Assembly: GCA_043812795.1 (NCBI GenBank)
Contig: JBDRLU010000002.1
Coordinates: 1-64,000 of the forward strand
Direction of reading: 5' to 3'
DNA: 64,000 bases
From: JBDRLU01 sp043812795
Lineage (GTDB): Bacteria > Chloroflexota > Dehalococcoidia > Dehalococcoidales > UBA2162
In this document: positions 8,633 through 17,116 of the stretch, in pieces
Position numbering within the stretch: position 1 is the first letter of the stretch
Layout of the letters: every line of letters begins with the position of its first letter
The notes under the pieces: generated by a model
The model's database searches: none
What the model saw: only the letters and a program-made list of their open reading frames with translations
Told to the model about the DNA's origin: nothing
Made by a program: the position numbers and the translations under genes

Positions 8633-8853
8633 CAATCACCGCCTTTTCCCGCTACAATATATCCAAAACCCCAGGAGGTAATGGATGTTACGTCCTAAAC
8701 CGCCTCAGTCCTCCTTTTACGGTAGCTACCTGTATGAACGCATAGTCCCAAAGCCCACTTAATTGTGAGAGAATTACTTCAATGACTTTTTCAGCGGTCT
8801 GTTATGGAGAGTTGAGGACTCGTTTGAGTGTGACTGGCAGAAACAGGTGTTGT
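8633..8853 (+). mobile_element. Second internally deleted IS1182-like transposase remnant
   Basis: An ATG at 8685 after AGGAGG (8673-8678) encodes MLRPKPPQSSFYGSYLYER and stops at 8762. After the deletion, NDFFSGLLWRVEDSFECDW...KQVL-stop matches the transposase C-terminus (to about 8853). The 5' flank aligns with the copy at 6996, at about 70% identity by eye. Both remnants keep the two ends and lose the centre. Confidence 0.75.
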
Positions 8854-8856
8854 GAG

Positions 8857-9057
8857 AAGAGGGCGCCAGCCCTCTTATAAAAAATTGCCCCTTCCCCTCG
8901 CAGGGGTCTTGTTCCAAAAGTACTAAAATTCGTGTCATTCTGAGCGTAGCGAAGAATCCGTCTGCCCTGTTCCAAGAACGGATTCTTCGTCGCTTCACTC
9001 CTCAGAATGACTTTTGGAGCAAAGCTCCTCGCAGGGGAAGGGGTTAAGGGGATAGGG
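8857..9057. repeat. Nested palindromic repeats, one inserted in another
   Basis: An outer hairpin unit (CCCCTTCCCCTCGCAGGGG...AAGGGG) is split by a 78-bp palindrome at 8934-9011. The palindrome's ends, GTCATTCTGAG and CTCAGAATGAC, are perfect 11-bp inverted repeats. The sequence CCTCGCAGGGG occurs on both sides (8896-8906 and 9027-9037), like a target-site duplication. Related outer units occur near 27913-27955, and related inner units at 29681-29772 and 33598-33629. No real gene was found from 8854 to 9289. Confidence 0.7.
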
Positions 9058-9120
9058 TCGTGCGAAAAGAGGTATCCTTCAACCAGAGGTGAAATCGCCT
9101 ATCCCATTCCCCCAGTTTTG

Positions 9121-9129
9121 TGCTATACT
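9121..9129 (+). promoter_or_regulatory. Extended -10 promoter for the rpsF operon
   Basis: TGCTATACT is a TG-N-TATACT extended -10 element. No clear -35 lies 17 bases upstream. It is placed to transcribe the rpsF leader. Confidence 0.45.
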
Positions 9130-9157
9130 GGTATCTACCGGTCGAATAGACCCGGCG

Positions 9158-9192
9158 GTTACCCACTCTGTTCGGAGAGTGGGTAACTTTTT
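9158..9192 (+). terminator. Terminator-like hairpin in the rpsF leader
   Basis: GTTACCCACTCT (9158-9169) pairs perfectly with AGAGTGGGTAAC (9176-9187), followed by TTTTT. It lies between the likely promoter at 9121 and rpsF at 9290, so it could be an attenuator of the ribosomal-protein operon. Alternatively it ends transcription coming from the repeat region. Confidence 0.7.
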
Positions 9193-9289
9193 GTGCTTGA
9201 ATAGCAGCGCTTTTCAGGGTAGGGCGCTTGCGCTATGGGCGTCTTTTATTGTATGGTATTAATACGCTTAATATTTTGAGGGAGAAATT

Positions 9290-9613
9290 ATGACAACTGA
9301 ACCAGTGGTAACGGCCGAGGAGAAGGGCCTCCGTGCTTATGAGCTTGTCCTCGTGATTAACCCCGAGCTGATGGGCGATAAACTGGATGCCACCGTCGGT
9401 AACGTCAGCCAGTTTATTACCGACCGCAAAGGCGTGATAACCGAGGTGCAGCGGTGGGGCAAGAAAAAAATGGCCTATCCCATCGGCGGCTTTACGGAAG
9501 CGAACTACATACTGACCCGGTTTAAGTCCAAACCGGCTTTGGGTAAAGAATTAGAAGCCAACCTGCGTATTGCGGATGATGTCCTGCGGCATCTGCTGGT
9601 GAAATTGGATTAA
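9290..9613 (+). CDS. rpsF: 30S ribosomal protein S6
   Basis: The 107-residue protein has the S6 fold signature: YELVLVINPEL at the start, WGKKKMAYPIGG in the middle, and a C-terminal IADDVLRHLLVKLD helix. It pairs with S18 in the small-subunit platform. A GAGGGAGA Shine-Dalgarno site precedes the ATG. It heads rpsF-ssb-rpsR, the usual bacterial order. Confidence 0.97.
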   Translation: MTTEPVVTAEEKGLRAYELVLVINPELMGDKLDATVGNVSQFITDRKGVITEVQRWGKKKMAYPIGGFTEANYILTRFKSKPALGKELEANLRIADDVLRHLLVKLD

Positions 9614-9669
9614 GCGTGGTAAGTAGTCTATCGCCAGGGTGTTTGAGAGGAGTGGAAGGAGTTCAAGGA

Positions 9670-10083
9670 ATGGTAAGCGTAAATCGGATGATAATCATCG
9701 GGAACCTGGGGGGTGAGCCGGAGATGCGCTTCACACCCAATGGGAGGCCAGTAACCAGCTTCAATGTTGCCACGAACCGGCGTTATACCACCTCTGAGGG
9801 TGAGCGCCGGGAAGAGACCGAATGGTTTACGGTGGTCACCTGGGGGCGGCTGGCGGAACAGTGTAACCAGTTCTTGAACAAGGGGCGGCTGGTCTATGTG
9901 GAGGGACGGCTGCGGACGCATAGCTGGGAAGGCCAGGACGGACAAAGGCGTTCCCGTAATGAAGTCGTCGCCGATAGGGTGAGTTTCCTCGACCGCCAGG
10001 CGTCGGCACACTTGCCGGAAGAAAAGATAGAAGAAGTGGGTGCCGAAGAAGAAGTCAGGCCGGAAGATATTTCCTTCCAGTAA
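9670..10083 (+). CDS. ssb: Single-stranded DNA-binding protein
   Basis: The 137-residue protein has an OB fold (MIIIGNLGGEPEMRFTPNG, then EWFTVVTWGRLAE and LVYVEGRLRT). It coats single-stranded DNA in replication and repair. ATG 9670 is chosen because GGAAGGAG (9654-9661) precedes it; an upstream GTG at 9616 would add 18 unrelated residues. The tail is acidic and ends EDISFQ, a weak version of the usual DDDIPF partner-binding tip. Confidence 0.95.
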   Translation: MVSVNRMIIIGNLGGEPEMRFTPNGRPVTSFNVATNRRYTTSEGERREETEWFTVVTWGRLAEQCNQFLNKGRLVYVEGRLRTHSWEGQDGQRRSRNEVVADRVSFLDRQASAHLPEEKIEEVGAEEEVRPEDISFQ

Positions 10084-10119
10084 CGTTCGAGAAACCTTAA
10101 TGAATAGGAGTTGAGATAA

Positions 10120-10419
10120 TTGACGAGACAGCAACAATCCGATAAAGGCAGGCCACCGCGGGGTGGTCGTTCGCGGTACACGCCGACACGCCGCGTCTGT
10201 TCTTTTTGCGTCGGTAAGGTGAAGGCCATCGACTACAAAGATGCCGAAAAATTACGCAACTATATCTCCGATAGGGGCAAAATAGACTCGCGCCGTCGCA
10301 CCGGCACCTGTGCCCGGCATCAACGGATGCTGGCCCAGGCCATCAAGAGGGCGCGGCAGGTGGCCTTGCTGCCTTACGTCTCCGCCCACATGCGTGAGAC
10401 GGGCTGGGGCATCGGATAG
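10120..10419 (+). CDS. rpsR: 30S ribosomal protein S18
   Basis: The 99-residue protein contains the S18 core: CSFC, DYKDAEKLRNYISDRGKI and RRRTGTCARHQR. Its partner in the ribosome is S6. The start is TTG with GGAG 10 bases upstream. It keeps Cys-X2-Cys and a later Cys-X2-His, so it may bind zinc. Confidence 0.95.
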   Translation: MTRQQQSDKGRPPRGGRSRYTPTRRVCSFCVGKVKAIDYKDAEKLRNYISDRGKIDSRRRTGTCARHQRMLAQAIKRARQVALLPYVSAHMRETGWGIG

Positions 10420-10482
10420 ACATTCGACCGGACTTGCGGTCGTAAGTTGCTTCTCTGAATACTATCCAAATGTGGAGTTAGC

Positions 10483-10620
10483 ATGCCAAAAAGGACTTAT
10501 CAACCGAAGAAGATACCACGTCAGCGTGAACATGGTTTTCTCAAGAGAATGAGCAGCCGGGGTGGCCGCCTTGTCTTGAAAGCCAGGCGACTCAAAGGCC
10601 GCCAGCGGTTGACGATTTAA
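10483..10620 (+). CDS. rpmH: 50S ribosomal protein L34
   Basis: The 45-residue basic protein reads MPKRTYQPKKIPRQREHG at the start and has the L34 SSRGGRLVLKARRLKGR stretch. GGAG lies just before the ATG. It is followed by rnpA and yidD, the near-universal bacterial order around the replication-origin region. Confidence 0.96.
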   Translation: MPKRTYQPKKIPRQREHGFLKRMSSRGGRLVLKARRLKGRQRLTI

Positions 10621-10649
10621 CGCTGAAGCACGTTCAGCCAGAGGGCGCC

Positions 10650-11042
10650 ATGAGGGGAGCACAGTACCTTACCAAACGGCAACAGTTTACCGCCGTTAAT
10701 AGTCAGGGACGTCCCTGGCTATCCGGTCTGGTGGTGATGAAGGTCTTGCCCAACGGCCTGGCTATCTCCCGCTATGGCTTCTCGGTAAGCAAGCGGGTCG
10801 GTAATGCGGTCATGAGGAATAGAGTGAAACGTCTGATGCGTGAGATACTACGGAAAATGCCGTTGCAGCCGGGATGGGATATTGTCGTTATCGCCCGTCC
10901 GGCCGTCGCCGGTACCCGCTACAACGACTTGAGGAGTACTATAGAAGTCCTGCTATCTCGGGCCGGGTTACTGATCTCCGAGCCCGAAAGCGGTTTGACT
11001 GAGATTAAAACCGGGAGCGGCCGGCCGTTAGCCGCTTCTTGA
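10650..11042 (+). CDS. rnpA: Ribonuclease P protein component
   Basis: The 130-residue protein has the RnpA motif RNRVKRLMREILR with GFSVSKRVGNAV upstream. It helps RNase P RNA trim the 5' end of pre-tRNA. The ATG is 30 bases after rpmH. The C-terminal 20 residues are non-conserved. Confidence 0.95.
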   Translation: MRGAQYLTKRQQFTAVNSQGRPWLSGLVVMKVLPNGLAISRYGFSVSKRVGNAVMRNRVKRLMREILRKMPLQPGWDIVVIARPAVAGTRYNDLRSTIEVLLSRAGLLISEPESGLTEIKTGSGRPLAAS

Positions 11043-11050
11043 GAGTTGAA

Positions 11051-11260
11051 ATGAAAGCGTTAGCTTTAGCTTTAATCAAGCTCTACCAGATGACGATATC
11101 GCAGGTTACGCCGCCATCCTGTCGTTTTATCCCGACCTGTTCCGAGTACACCTATGAGGCGATTAGCCGCCACGGCTTCTTCAAAGGGACCTGGTTAGGC
11201 GTGCGACGCCTCGCTCGCTGTCATCCTTTTCATCACGGCGGGTATGACCCGGTGCCGTAG
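11051..11260 (+). CDS. yidD: Membrane protein insertion efficiency factor YidD
   Basis: This 69-residue protein has the YidD pattern LIKLYQMTISQ, CRFIPTCSEYTYEAI and HPFHHGGYDPVP. It assists YidC-dependent insertion at the inner membrane. ATG 11051 is preferred; a TTG at 11039 overlaps the rnpA stop and would add 4 residues. Confidence 0.93.
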   Translation: MKALALALIKLYQMTISQVTPPSCRFIPTCSEYTYEAISRHGFFKGTWLGVRRLARCHPFHHGGYDPVP

Positions 11261-11310
11261 AGTGCGGCTCTTTATTTTGTAAACAACTTCGATGCGGATA
11301 ATGTAGTTAA

Positions 11311-12447
11311 GTGAAAATAAAACAAAGCGTAATCTGGCGAAAAAAATCGGGACTGGCGTTGGCCTTGTTACTGGTTGGCGTGCTTGTCCTGGCCGGCTGC
11401 ATGGGTACCGGGACTATCCCCAAGGGGTGGTCGGGTGGGATAGTGACCGACGGCACTCTCTACATCGGCTCGATGGAGGGGCAGCTCGTTTCGATGAACA
11501 TCACCGATGGCAGCCGTTTGTGGGCACAACCCTTGACCGCGGCTGAACCGGTAGCGACCGGTCTGGGCTGCGCCCCCGCCGCCGTGAGACCGGCCTCGGT
11601 TTACGGTCCGCCGGCGGTATTAGGTGACCTGGTCTATGTCGGTGGCTATGATGGCATCGTCTATGCGTTTAATACGTCTAACGGTGCGCAGCGCTGGCTC
11701 TATCCCCGCCGTGGCCGTGTCGGTTCGGTTGTTGGCGGAATCATCGTCGCCAATAATAAGCTCTATTTCGGCTCGGCGGATAGTAAAGTCTATATCCTGG
11801 ATGCGGCTACCGGCGATAATATCTCAGAGTTCAAGACCGGCAGCCAGATATGGTCCACGCCGACCATCGACGGTAACACTTTATTCATCGGCTCCTTCGA
11901 TAAGAAACTTTATGCTCTGGACGCGAACACCGGCAGCCGGAAATGGGAATACGCTACGGAAGGGGCTATTGCCGCCACGCCGCTCGTCCAGGACGGCATC
12001 GTCTATATCGGCTCTTTCGATAGATATTTGTACGCTCTGGATGCTAATAACGGCCAGTTGAAATGGAAATTCATGGCGGGTAACTGGCTCTGGGCAAAAC
12101 CCGTTATTCATAACGGCGTTATCTATGCAGCCAGCCTCGATGGCAAGGTCTATGCCCTCGATGCTGCGAATGGGACTAAAATTACCGACGAATTCGACCT
12201 GGCCGAGCCGATAAGCTCTTCACCCGTCGTGGCGGGCGACTCGGTGATCGTGGCTACCCAAGGTGGAACAGTCTATGCCCTGAATGCCGGTACCGGTGAA
12301 AACCGGCGATTGGAGAAATTAACGGAAAAAGTGTATGCTCCACTGGTCGGGTCGGGTAATAGCGTCTTTATCCACGGTAACAAAGATACCCTCTTTGTTC
12401 TGGATGTCCAGACCGGGGCGATACGGAAGTTAGACCTTAAACTGTAA
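11311..12447 (+). CDS. PQQ-type beta-propeller lipoprotein
   Basis: The 378-residue protein has a basic N-terminus, a hydrophobic segment and a lipobox LAGC near residue 30, so it should be a lipoprotein. After that come about seven blades of the PQQ-like/BamB repeat, with recurring YIGSFDKKLYALDANTG-type units and Trp in many blades. The start is GTG. It lies between yidD and yidC, which suggests a role near membrane-protein insertion or assembly; a true BamB role is unlikely in a single-membrane bacterium. No catalytic residues for a PQQ dehydrogenase were seen. Confidence 0.85.
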   Translation: MKIKQSVIWRKKSGLALALLLVGVLVLAGCMGTGTIPKGWSGGIVTDGTLYIGSMEGQLVSMNITDGSRLWAQPLTAAEPVATGLGCAPAAVRPASVYGPPAVLGDLVYVGGYDGIVYAFNTSNGAQRWLYPRRGRVGSVVGGIIVANNKLYFGSADSKVYILDAATGDNISEFKTGSQIWSTPTIDGNTLFIGSFDKKLYALDANTGSRKWEYATEGAIAATPLVQDGIVYIGSFDRYLYALDANNGQLKWKFMAGNWLWAKPVIHNGVIYAASLDGKVYALDAANGTKITDEFDLAEPISSSPVVAGDSVIVATQGGTVYALNAGTGENRRLEKLTEKVYAPLVGSGNSVFIHGNKDTLFVLDVQTGAIRKLDLKL

Positions 12448-12461
12448 GTGAGGTAGATTTT

Positions 12462-13430
12462 TTGAGTATCGGGCAAATTTGGGACCTAATTATTCTGTCC
12501 CCGATGATAAATATCATCATCATGCTCTCCCATTATCTCGGGGGTAGCTTTGGTCTAACTATTATCGTGCTCACTTTTCTCATCCGGGGTGCGATGTACC
12601 CGCTGACCCTGAAACAACTTCATGCGAGCAAAGGCCTGCAACAAATGCAGGCCCAGGTGGCCGAGCTCCGCAAGAAATACGCGAAAGACAGGCAAAAACT
12701 GGCTCAGGAAGAGATGAAGTTGTACAAGCAGACGGGCATGAACCCCGCCGGCTGCCTGCTGCCCATACTCATCCAGATGCCTATCTGGATTGCTCTTTAC
12801 CAGTCCATTATGCGGGTTTTAGCCGTAGCTCCTGAGGACTTTCTCAGCTTATCCCAGCACCTTTATACTTCCTGGACGCAAGTCTTTTCGCTGGTGCCGC
12901 TGGAAAGTCATTTTCTCTGGCTCGACCTCTCCCTGCCTGACCGCTGGCTGTTCTTACCGCTTCTGGTAGGCGGCACGATGTGGGTGCAGCAAAAAATGAC
13001 CATGGTCACCGCTCCCGACCCCAGGCAGCAGGCCCAGAGCCAGATGATGTTATGGATGATGCCGATGATGTTTACCCTGCTGACGTTGCAATTCCCGAGC
13101 GGCCTGGCTCTATACTGGGTAGTATCGAACGTGTTCAGTATTGTCCAGCAATATTTTGTGACCGGGTGGGGTGGTCTGAGTTCGTTAGCGGCAGTGAAGA
13201 AGGTTACTGGTGAGAAAAAAATTCAGGGGCCTCTGACTTCGTCGAGGACGCCCGCGGCACGGTTTAGTGCCGGTGGCAAAACTCGTGAGCCGGAGAAACC
13301 CCAGGAAGAGGGAACCAATGGAAAGTCTGGAGATGAAGGGCAAGACCGTGGAGGAAGCTATCCAACGCGCCCTGGAACAATTAGGCGTCCGCCGGGAGGA
13401 GGTCGAGATAACCGTCGTAAAAGAAGGTAG
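12462..13430 (+). CDS. yidC: Membrane protein insertase YidC
   Basis: The 322-residue protein is the short, signal-free YidC/Oxa1 type. It has the GLTIIVLTFLIRGAMYPLT helix with the conserved groove Arg, a cytoplasmic hairpin rich in Lys/Gln, NPAGCLLPILIQMPIW, and a final SGLALYWVVSNVFS helix. The tail is very basic (ends DNRRKRR), which suits ribosome contact. It starts at TTG after GAGG. Its last 113 bases overlap jag in another frame. Confidence 0.94.
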   Translation: MSIGQIWDLIILSPMINIIIMLSHYLGGSFGLTIIVLTFLIRGAMYPLTLKQLHASKGLQQMQAQVAELRKKYAKDRQKLAQEEMKLYKQTGMNPAGCLLPILIQMPIWIALYQSIMRVLAVAPEDFLSLSQHLYTSWTQVFSLVPLESHFLWLDLSLPDRWLFLPLLVGGTMWVQQKMTMVTAPDPRQQAQSQMMLWMMPMMFTLLTLQFPSGLALYWVVSNVFSIVQQYFVTGWGGLSSLAAVKKVTGEKKIQGPLTSSRTPAARFSAGGKTREPEKPQEEGTNGKSGDEGQDRGGSYPTRPGTIRRPPGGGRDNRRKRR

Positions 13431-14022
13431 GGGCGGTATTTTAGGCCTTGGCGCCGAGGAGGCTGTAGTCAGAGTCACACCGCATGAGCCGGCACCGCCG
13501 GAGGCGGATGAACAAAGCAGTGGAGATGTTACTGAAGTCGTTAAGGATGTTCTGGAAAAGCTCATCTCTTTGATGGGGGTATCCGGTTCGGTTTCCCTCC
13601 AGTCTCAACCGGTAGTTGACCAGAAAATAGATACCAGCGCTTCGGTAGTACTTGACATAAAGGGTGACGACCTCGGTATTTTAATCGGGCGGCGCGGCCA
13701 GACTCTTTCCTGTTTGCAGTATCTGGTCAGACTGATGGTCGGCCACCAGACCAAGACGTGGGTACCTATCGTTATCGATGTCGAAGGGTACAAGCAGCGT
13801 CGTTACAAGGCCTTACAGACCTTTGCCCTTAATATCGCCGAGCAGGTGAAAGTAAGGAAGGCGCCGTTTACCATGGAGCCAATGCCGGCCTATGAAAGGC
13901 GTATCGTGCATCTCACTCTTTCCAATCATCCCAATGTTACCACTGAGAGTATTGGCGAGGGTGACGCGCGCAAAGTGATTGTCTTGCCGCGCAAGCAAGA
14001 ACCTCAGGCTGAGAGTTCATAG
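13318..14022 (+). CDS. jag: RNA-binding protein Jag/KhpB
   Basis: The 234-residue protein has three domains: Jag-N (KGKTVEEAIQRALEQLG), a KH domain with the GRRG loop (LGILIGRRGQTL), and an R3H domain (ERRIVHLTLSNHPNVTTES). It binds RNA and is usually encoded next to yidC. ATG 13318 follows AGGAAGAGGG, so the gene starts 113 bases inside yidC. Confidence 0.93.
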   Translation: MESLEMKGKTVEEAIQRALEQLGVRREEVEITVVKEGRGGILGLGAEEAVVRVTPHEPAPPEADEQSSGDVTEVVKDVLEKLISLMGVSGSVSLQSQPVVDQKIDTSASVVLDIKGDDLGILIGRRGQTLSCLQYLVRLMVGHQTKTWVPIVIDVEGYKQRRYKALQTFALNIAEQVKVRKAPFTMEPMPAYERRIVHLTLSNHPNVTTESIGEGDARKVIVLPRKQEPQAESS

Positions 14023-14032
14023 AGGGTTTTGG

Positions 14033-17000
14033 ATGTTTCGTCCGGTCAATAGCAAAGTTAGTTTTCCACAACTCGAGGAAGCGATACTCAAATGGTGGCA
14101 AGAGCGTAATATATTCGGGCGGAGTATCGAAAATCGCCGTGGCGCCCAGCGCTTTACCTTGAATGAAGGTCCGCCCACGGCTAACGGCAGTCCCGGCATC
14201 CACCACGTGCTGTCCCGGGCTTTTAAGGATGTCATCCCGCGCTACAAGGCAATGAAGGGCTACTATACGCCCCGTATCGCCGGCTGGGATACTCATGGCC
14301 TGCCCGTTGAGCTGGAGGTGGAAAAGGCCCTCGGCTTCTCTACCAAAGCCCAGATTGAAGAGTATGGTGTCGACCGCTTCAACGCGCGCTGCCGGCAAAG
14401 TGTCCTCGGTTATTTGAAAGAATGGGAAGCTTTGACGGAGCGGATTGCCTTCTGGATTAACCTCGAACACGCTTACGTCACCATGAATAATGATTACATC
14501 GAGACGGTCTGGTGGGCTATCAAGCAGATGTGGGACAAAGGGCTGATCTATCAGGGCTATAAAGTCACTCCCCACTGCCCCCGCTGCGGTACATCGCTTA
14601 GTTCACATGAGGTAGCCCTGGGCTATCAGGACAATACGGAAGACCCATCGGTCTATATCAAGTTCAAGGCGGTCCCGGAGAGCCGGGCGGCGCTGGTCAA
14701 GATGCTTAATCTGGATGCAAAAAGTCCTCTCTATTTCGTCGCCTGGACGACGACGCCGTGGACTTTGCCCGGTAATACGGCTTTGGCCGTCGCGGCCGAT
14801 GCCGAATATGCCGTGGTGGAAGTGGACGATGAGTATTTTATTCTGGCGGACATTTTGCGTGAAGCGGCCGGATTGGGCGACCGCAAAGAAGTAGCCCATG
14901 TCCAGGGTAAAGACCTCATTGGACTGCATTACGAACCATTATTTGAAATTCCTATTGCTTACGGTAAAGGTGATAAGCCGGCCTACCGGATTATCGGTGG
15001 TGATTTTGTCTCGATGGATGATGGCACCGGTATTGTGCATGTCGCCCCTGCTTATGGTGAAATTGACTTTGACGTCGGCCAGCAGGAAGGTCTGCCTCTG
15101 GTACATACTATCGCCCTGGACGGCCGGATGATGACAGAGGTGCCGACCGGACTGACGCCGAAAGCACGGGCCGAAATGGGTACCGGTCAGAATTCGGCCT
15201 CGGTGACTAAGACGTTGGACCTGCCGGGCAGGGGTAAATTTGCGAAAGAAGCTGACCCGCTGGTTTTGCAAGACCTGAAGGAGCGGGGGCTGCTTTACCG
15301 CAGCGGGACAATCCGCCATACCTATCCCTTCTGCTGGCGTTGTGAGACGCCTCTCCTCTACTATGCCAAGCAGACCTGGTACATCAAGACCACCGCCGTG
15401 AAAGAGAGTCTGATTAAGGGTAATGACGCTATCAACTGGTATCCCGAGCATATCAAGTACGGTCGTTTCGGTGACTGGCTGCAGAACAATGTGGACTGGG
15501 CGTTTTCCCGTGAACGCTACTGGGGTACGCCCCTCAACGTCTGGCAATGCGAAGCCTGTGGTAGCTATGAATGCGTCGGCAGCGTGGCCGAACTTAAAGG
15601 TAAGCCGGGTTTAGCCGGCTTCAAAGAGCCGCTCGATTTGCACCGTCCCTTTGTTGATGACATCAGCTTTACCTGTGCTAAATGCGGCGGGAAGATGAAG
15701 CGGCGGCCGGAAGTCATCGACTGCTGGTTTGATTCCGGGGCCATGCCCATCGCCCAGTATCACTATCCCTTTGAGAATGAAAATATCTTTGAAGACGGCC
15801 GTTTCCCGGCTGACTATATCTGCGAAGCTGTTGACCAGACGCGCGGCTGGTTTTATAGCCTCCACGCTATTGCTACTCTCTTGTTCGACCGGCCGAGTTT
15901 CAAAAATGTCATCTGCCTGGGACTTATTCTGGATGCCAATGGCGATAAGATGAGCAAAGCTAAAGGAAACGTGATTGACCCGTGGACGGTCATTAACAAG
16001 TACGGTGCTGATGCCATCCGCTGGTATCTCTTTACGGCGGCACCGCCGGGCAATGTCAGGCGGTTCTCCGCCGATATCGTGGGTGAAGTGACGCGCCGCT
16101 TTCTTTTAACGCTGTGGAATGTTTATTCCTTCTTTGTTATCTATGCCAATATCGACAACTTTACGCCGAATACCAAAGAAGCTTCTTTGCCGTCTTCGGA
16201 ACTCGACCGATGGATTACATCTGAGCTTAACCAGCTTATTGTTGATGTCGATACGGCGCTGGATAGCTATGATCCCACCGGTGCCGGTCGCAAGCTGGAA
16301 ACTTTCGTCGATGTTCTCTCCAACTGGTACGTACGGAGAAGTCGGCGGCGCTTCTGGAAGAGCGAAAACGATGCCGATAAGCTCTCCGCTTATAATACCC
16401 TCTATCATTGCCTGGTGACTCTGGCCAAACTCCTGGCGCCATTCGTTCCTTATGTGGCTGAGGAACTGTACCGTAATCTTGTCGGTTCGGTCGCGGCAGA
16501 AGCCCCCGAAAGTGTGCACCTGGCTGACTTTCCGGTAGCGGATACGACTCGAATCGACCAGCCCTTGATGGAAGCTACCCGCCTGGCGATGAAGGTATCC
16601 AGTCTGGGGCGGGCGGCGCGGAGCCAGGCCGGCATCAAAGTACGCCAGCCTCTGGCGGAGGCGCTGGTCAAGGTCATCTCCAGGCAGGAGAGAACCGGAC
16701 TGGAGAGCGTGCGTCCCCAGGTACTGGACGAGCTTAACGTAAAAGCAGTGAAATTTATTGACGATGCGGACGCATTGAATAAGAGCGAGTATTCGGTCAG
16801 TGAGGAAGGTAACTATCTGGTGGCGGTGCCGATTAACGTTTCGGCACAGCTTCTGGCGGAAGGGACGGCCCGGGAAATAGTGCACCGCTTGCAGACGATG
16901 CGCCGGTCGGCGGGCTTTGATATTGCCGATTACATCGTTACTTATTATCAGGGTGACAGTTATATCGAACACGTCCTGGCTGATTTTGCCGACTATATCA

Positions 17001-17116
17001 AGCAGGAAACCCTTTCCCGTGATGTTATCGGGGGGGAACCTGAAGCGGGTGCTTTTACCGAGAAGCACAAGTTGGCCGGTCACGAAGTGCTGCTTGGCGT
17101 GAAAAAGCTTAGCTAG
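14033..17116 (+). CDS. ileS: Isoleucyl-tRNA synthetase (type 2, eukaryote-like)
   Basis: The 1027-residue class I synthetase charges tRNA-Ile. The first signature reads PTANGSPGIHH, the second KMSKA in place of KMSKS. An editing domain (TTTPWTLPGNTALAV) lies between them. Length and HIGH variant fit the type 2 (eukaryote-like) branch, often less sensitive to mupirocin. ATG 14033 follows AGAGGG, 10 bases after the jag stop; a TTG at 13979 would add 18 unrelated residues. The 3' end overlaps the convergent htrA-type gene by 8 bases. Confidence 0.95.
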   Translation: MFRPVNSKVSFPQLEEAILKWWQERNIFGRSIENRRGAQRFTLNEGPPTANGSPGIHHVLSRAFKDVIPRYKAMKGYYTPRIAGWDTHGLPVELEVEKALGFSTKAQIEEYGVDRFNARCRQSVLGYLKEWEALTERIAFWINLEHAYVTMNNDYIETVWWAIKQMWDKGLIYQGYKVTPHCPRCGTSLSSHEVALGYQDNTEDPSVYIKFKAVPESRAALVKMLNLDAKSPLYFVAWTTTPWTLPGNTALAVAADAEYAVVEVDDEYFILADILREAAGLGDRKEVAHVQGKDLIGLHYEPLFEIPIAYGKGDKPAYRIIGGDFVSMDDGTGIVHVAPAYGEIDFDVGQQEGLPLVHTIALDGRMMTEVPTGLTPKARAEMGTGQNSASVTKTLDLPGRGKFAKEADPLVLQDLKERGLLYRSGTIRHTYPFCWRCETPLLYYAKQTWYIKTTAVKESLIKGNDAINWYPEHIKYGRFGDWLQNNVDWAFSRERYWGTPLNVWQCEACGSYECVGSVAELKGKPGLAGFKEPLDLHRPFVDDISFTCAKCGGKMKRRPEVIDCWFDSGAMPIAQYHYPFENENIFEDGRFPADYICEAVDQTRGWFYSLHAIATLLFDRPSFKNVICLGLILDANGDKMSKAKGNVIDPWTVINKYGADAIRWYLFTAAPPGNVRRFSADIVGEVTRRFLLTLWNVYSFFVIYANIDNFTPNTKEASLPSSELDRWITSELNQLIVDVDTALDSYDPTGAGRKLETFVDVLSNWYVRRSRRRFWKSENDADKLSAYNTLYHCLVTLAKLLAPFVPYVAEELYRNLVGSVAAEAPESVHLADFPVADTTRIDQPLMEATRLAMKVSSLGRAARSQAGIKVRQPLAEALVKVISRQERTGLESVRPQVLDELNVKAVKFIDDADALNKSEYSVSEEGNYLVAVPINVSAQLLAEGTAREIVHRLQTMRRSAGFDIADYIVTYYQGDSYIEHVLADFADYIKQETLSRDVIGGEPEAGAFTEKHKLAGHEVLLGVKKLS

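Noticed and set aside
8774..8998. Minus-strand frame of 74 codons between repeats.
   Set aside because: It is translated from palindromic repeats (its DGFFATLRM piece comes from the GGATTCTTCG repeat).
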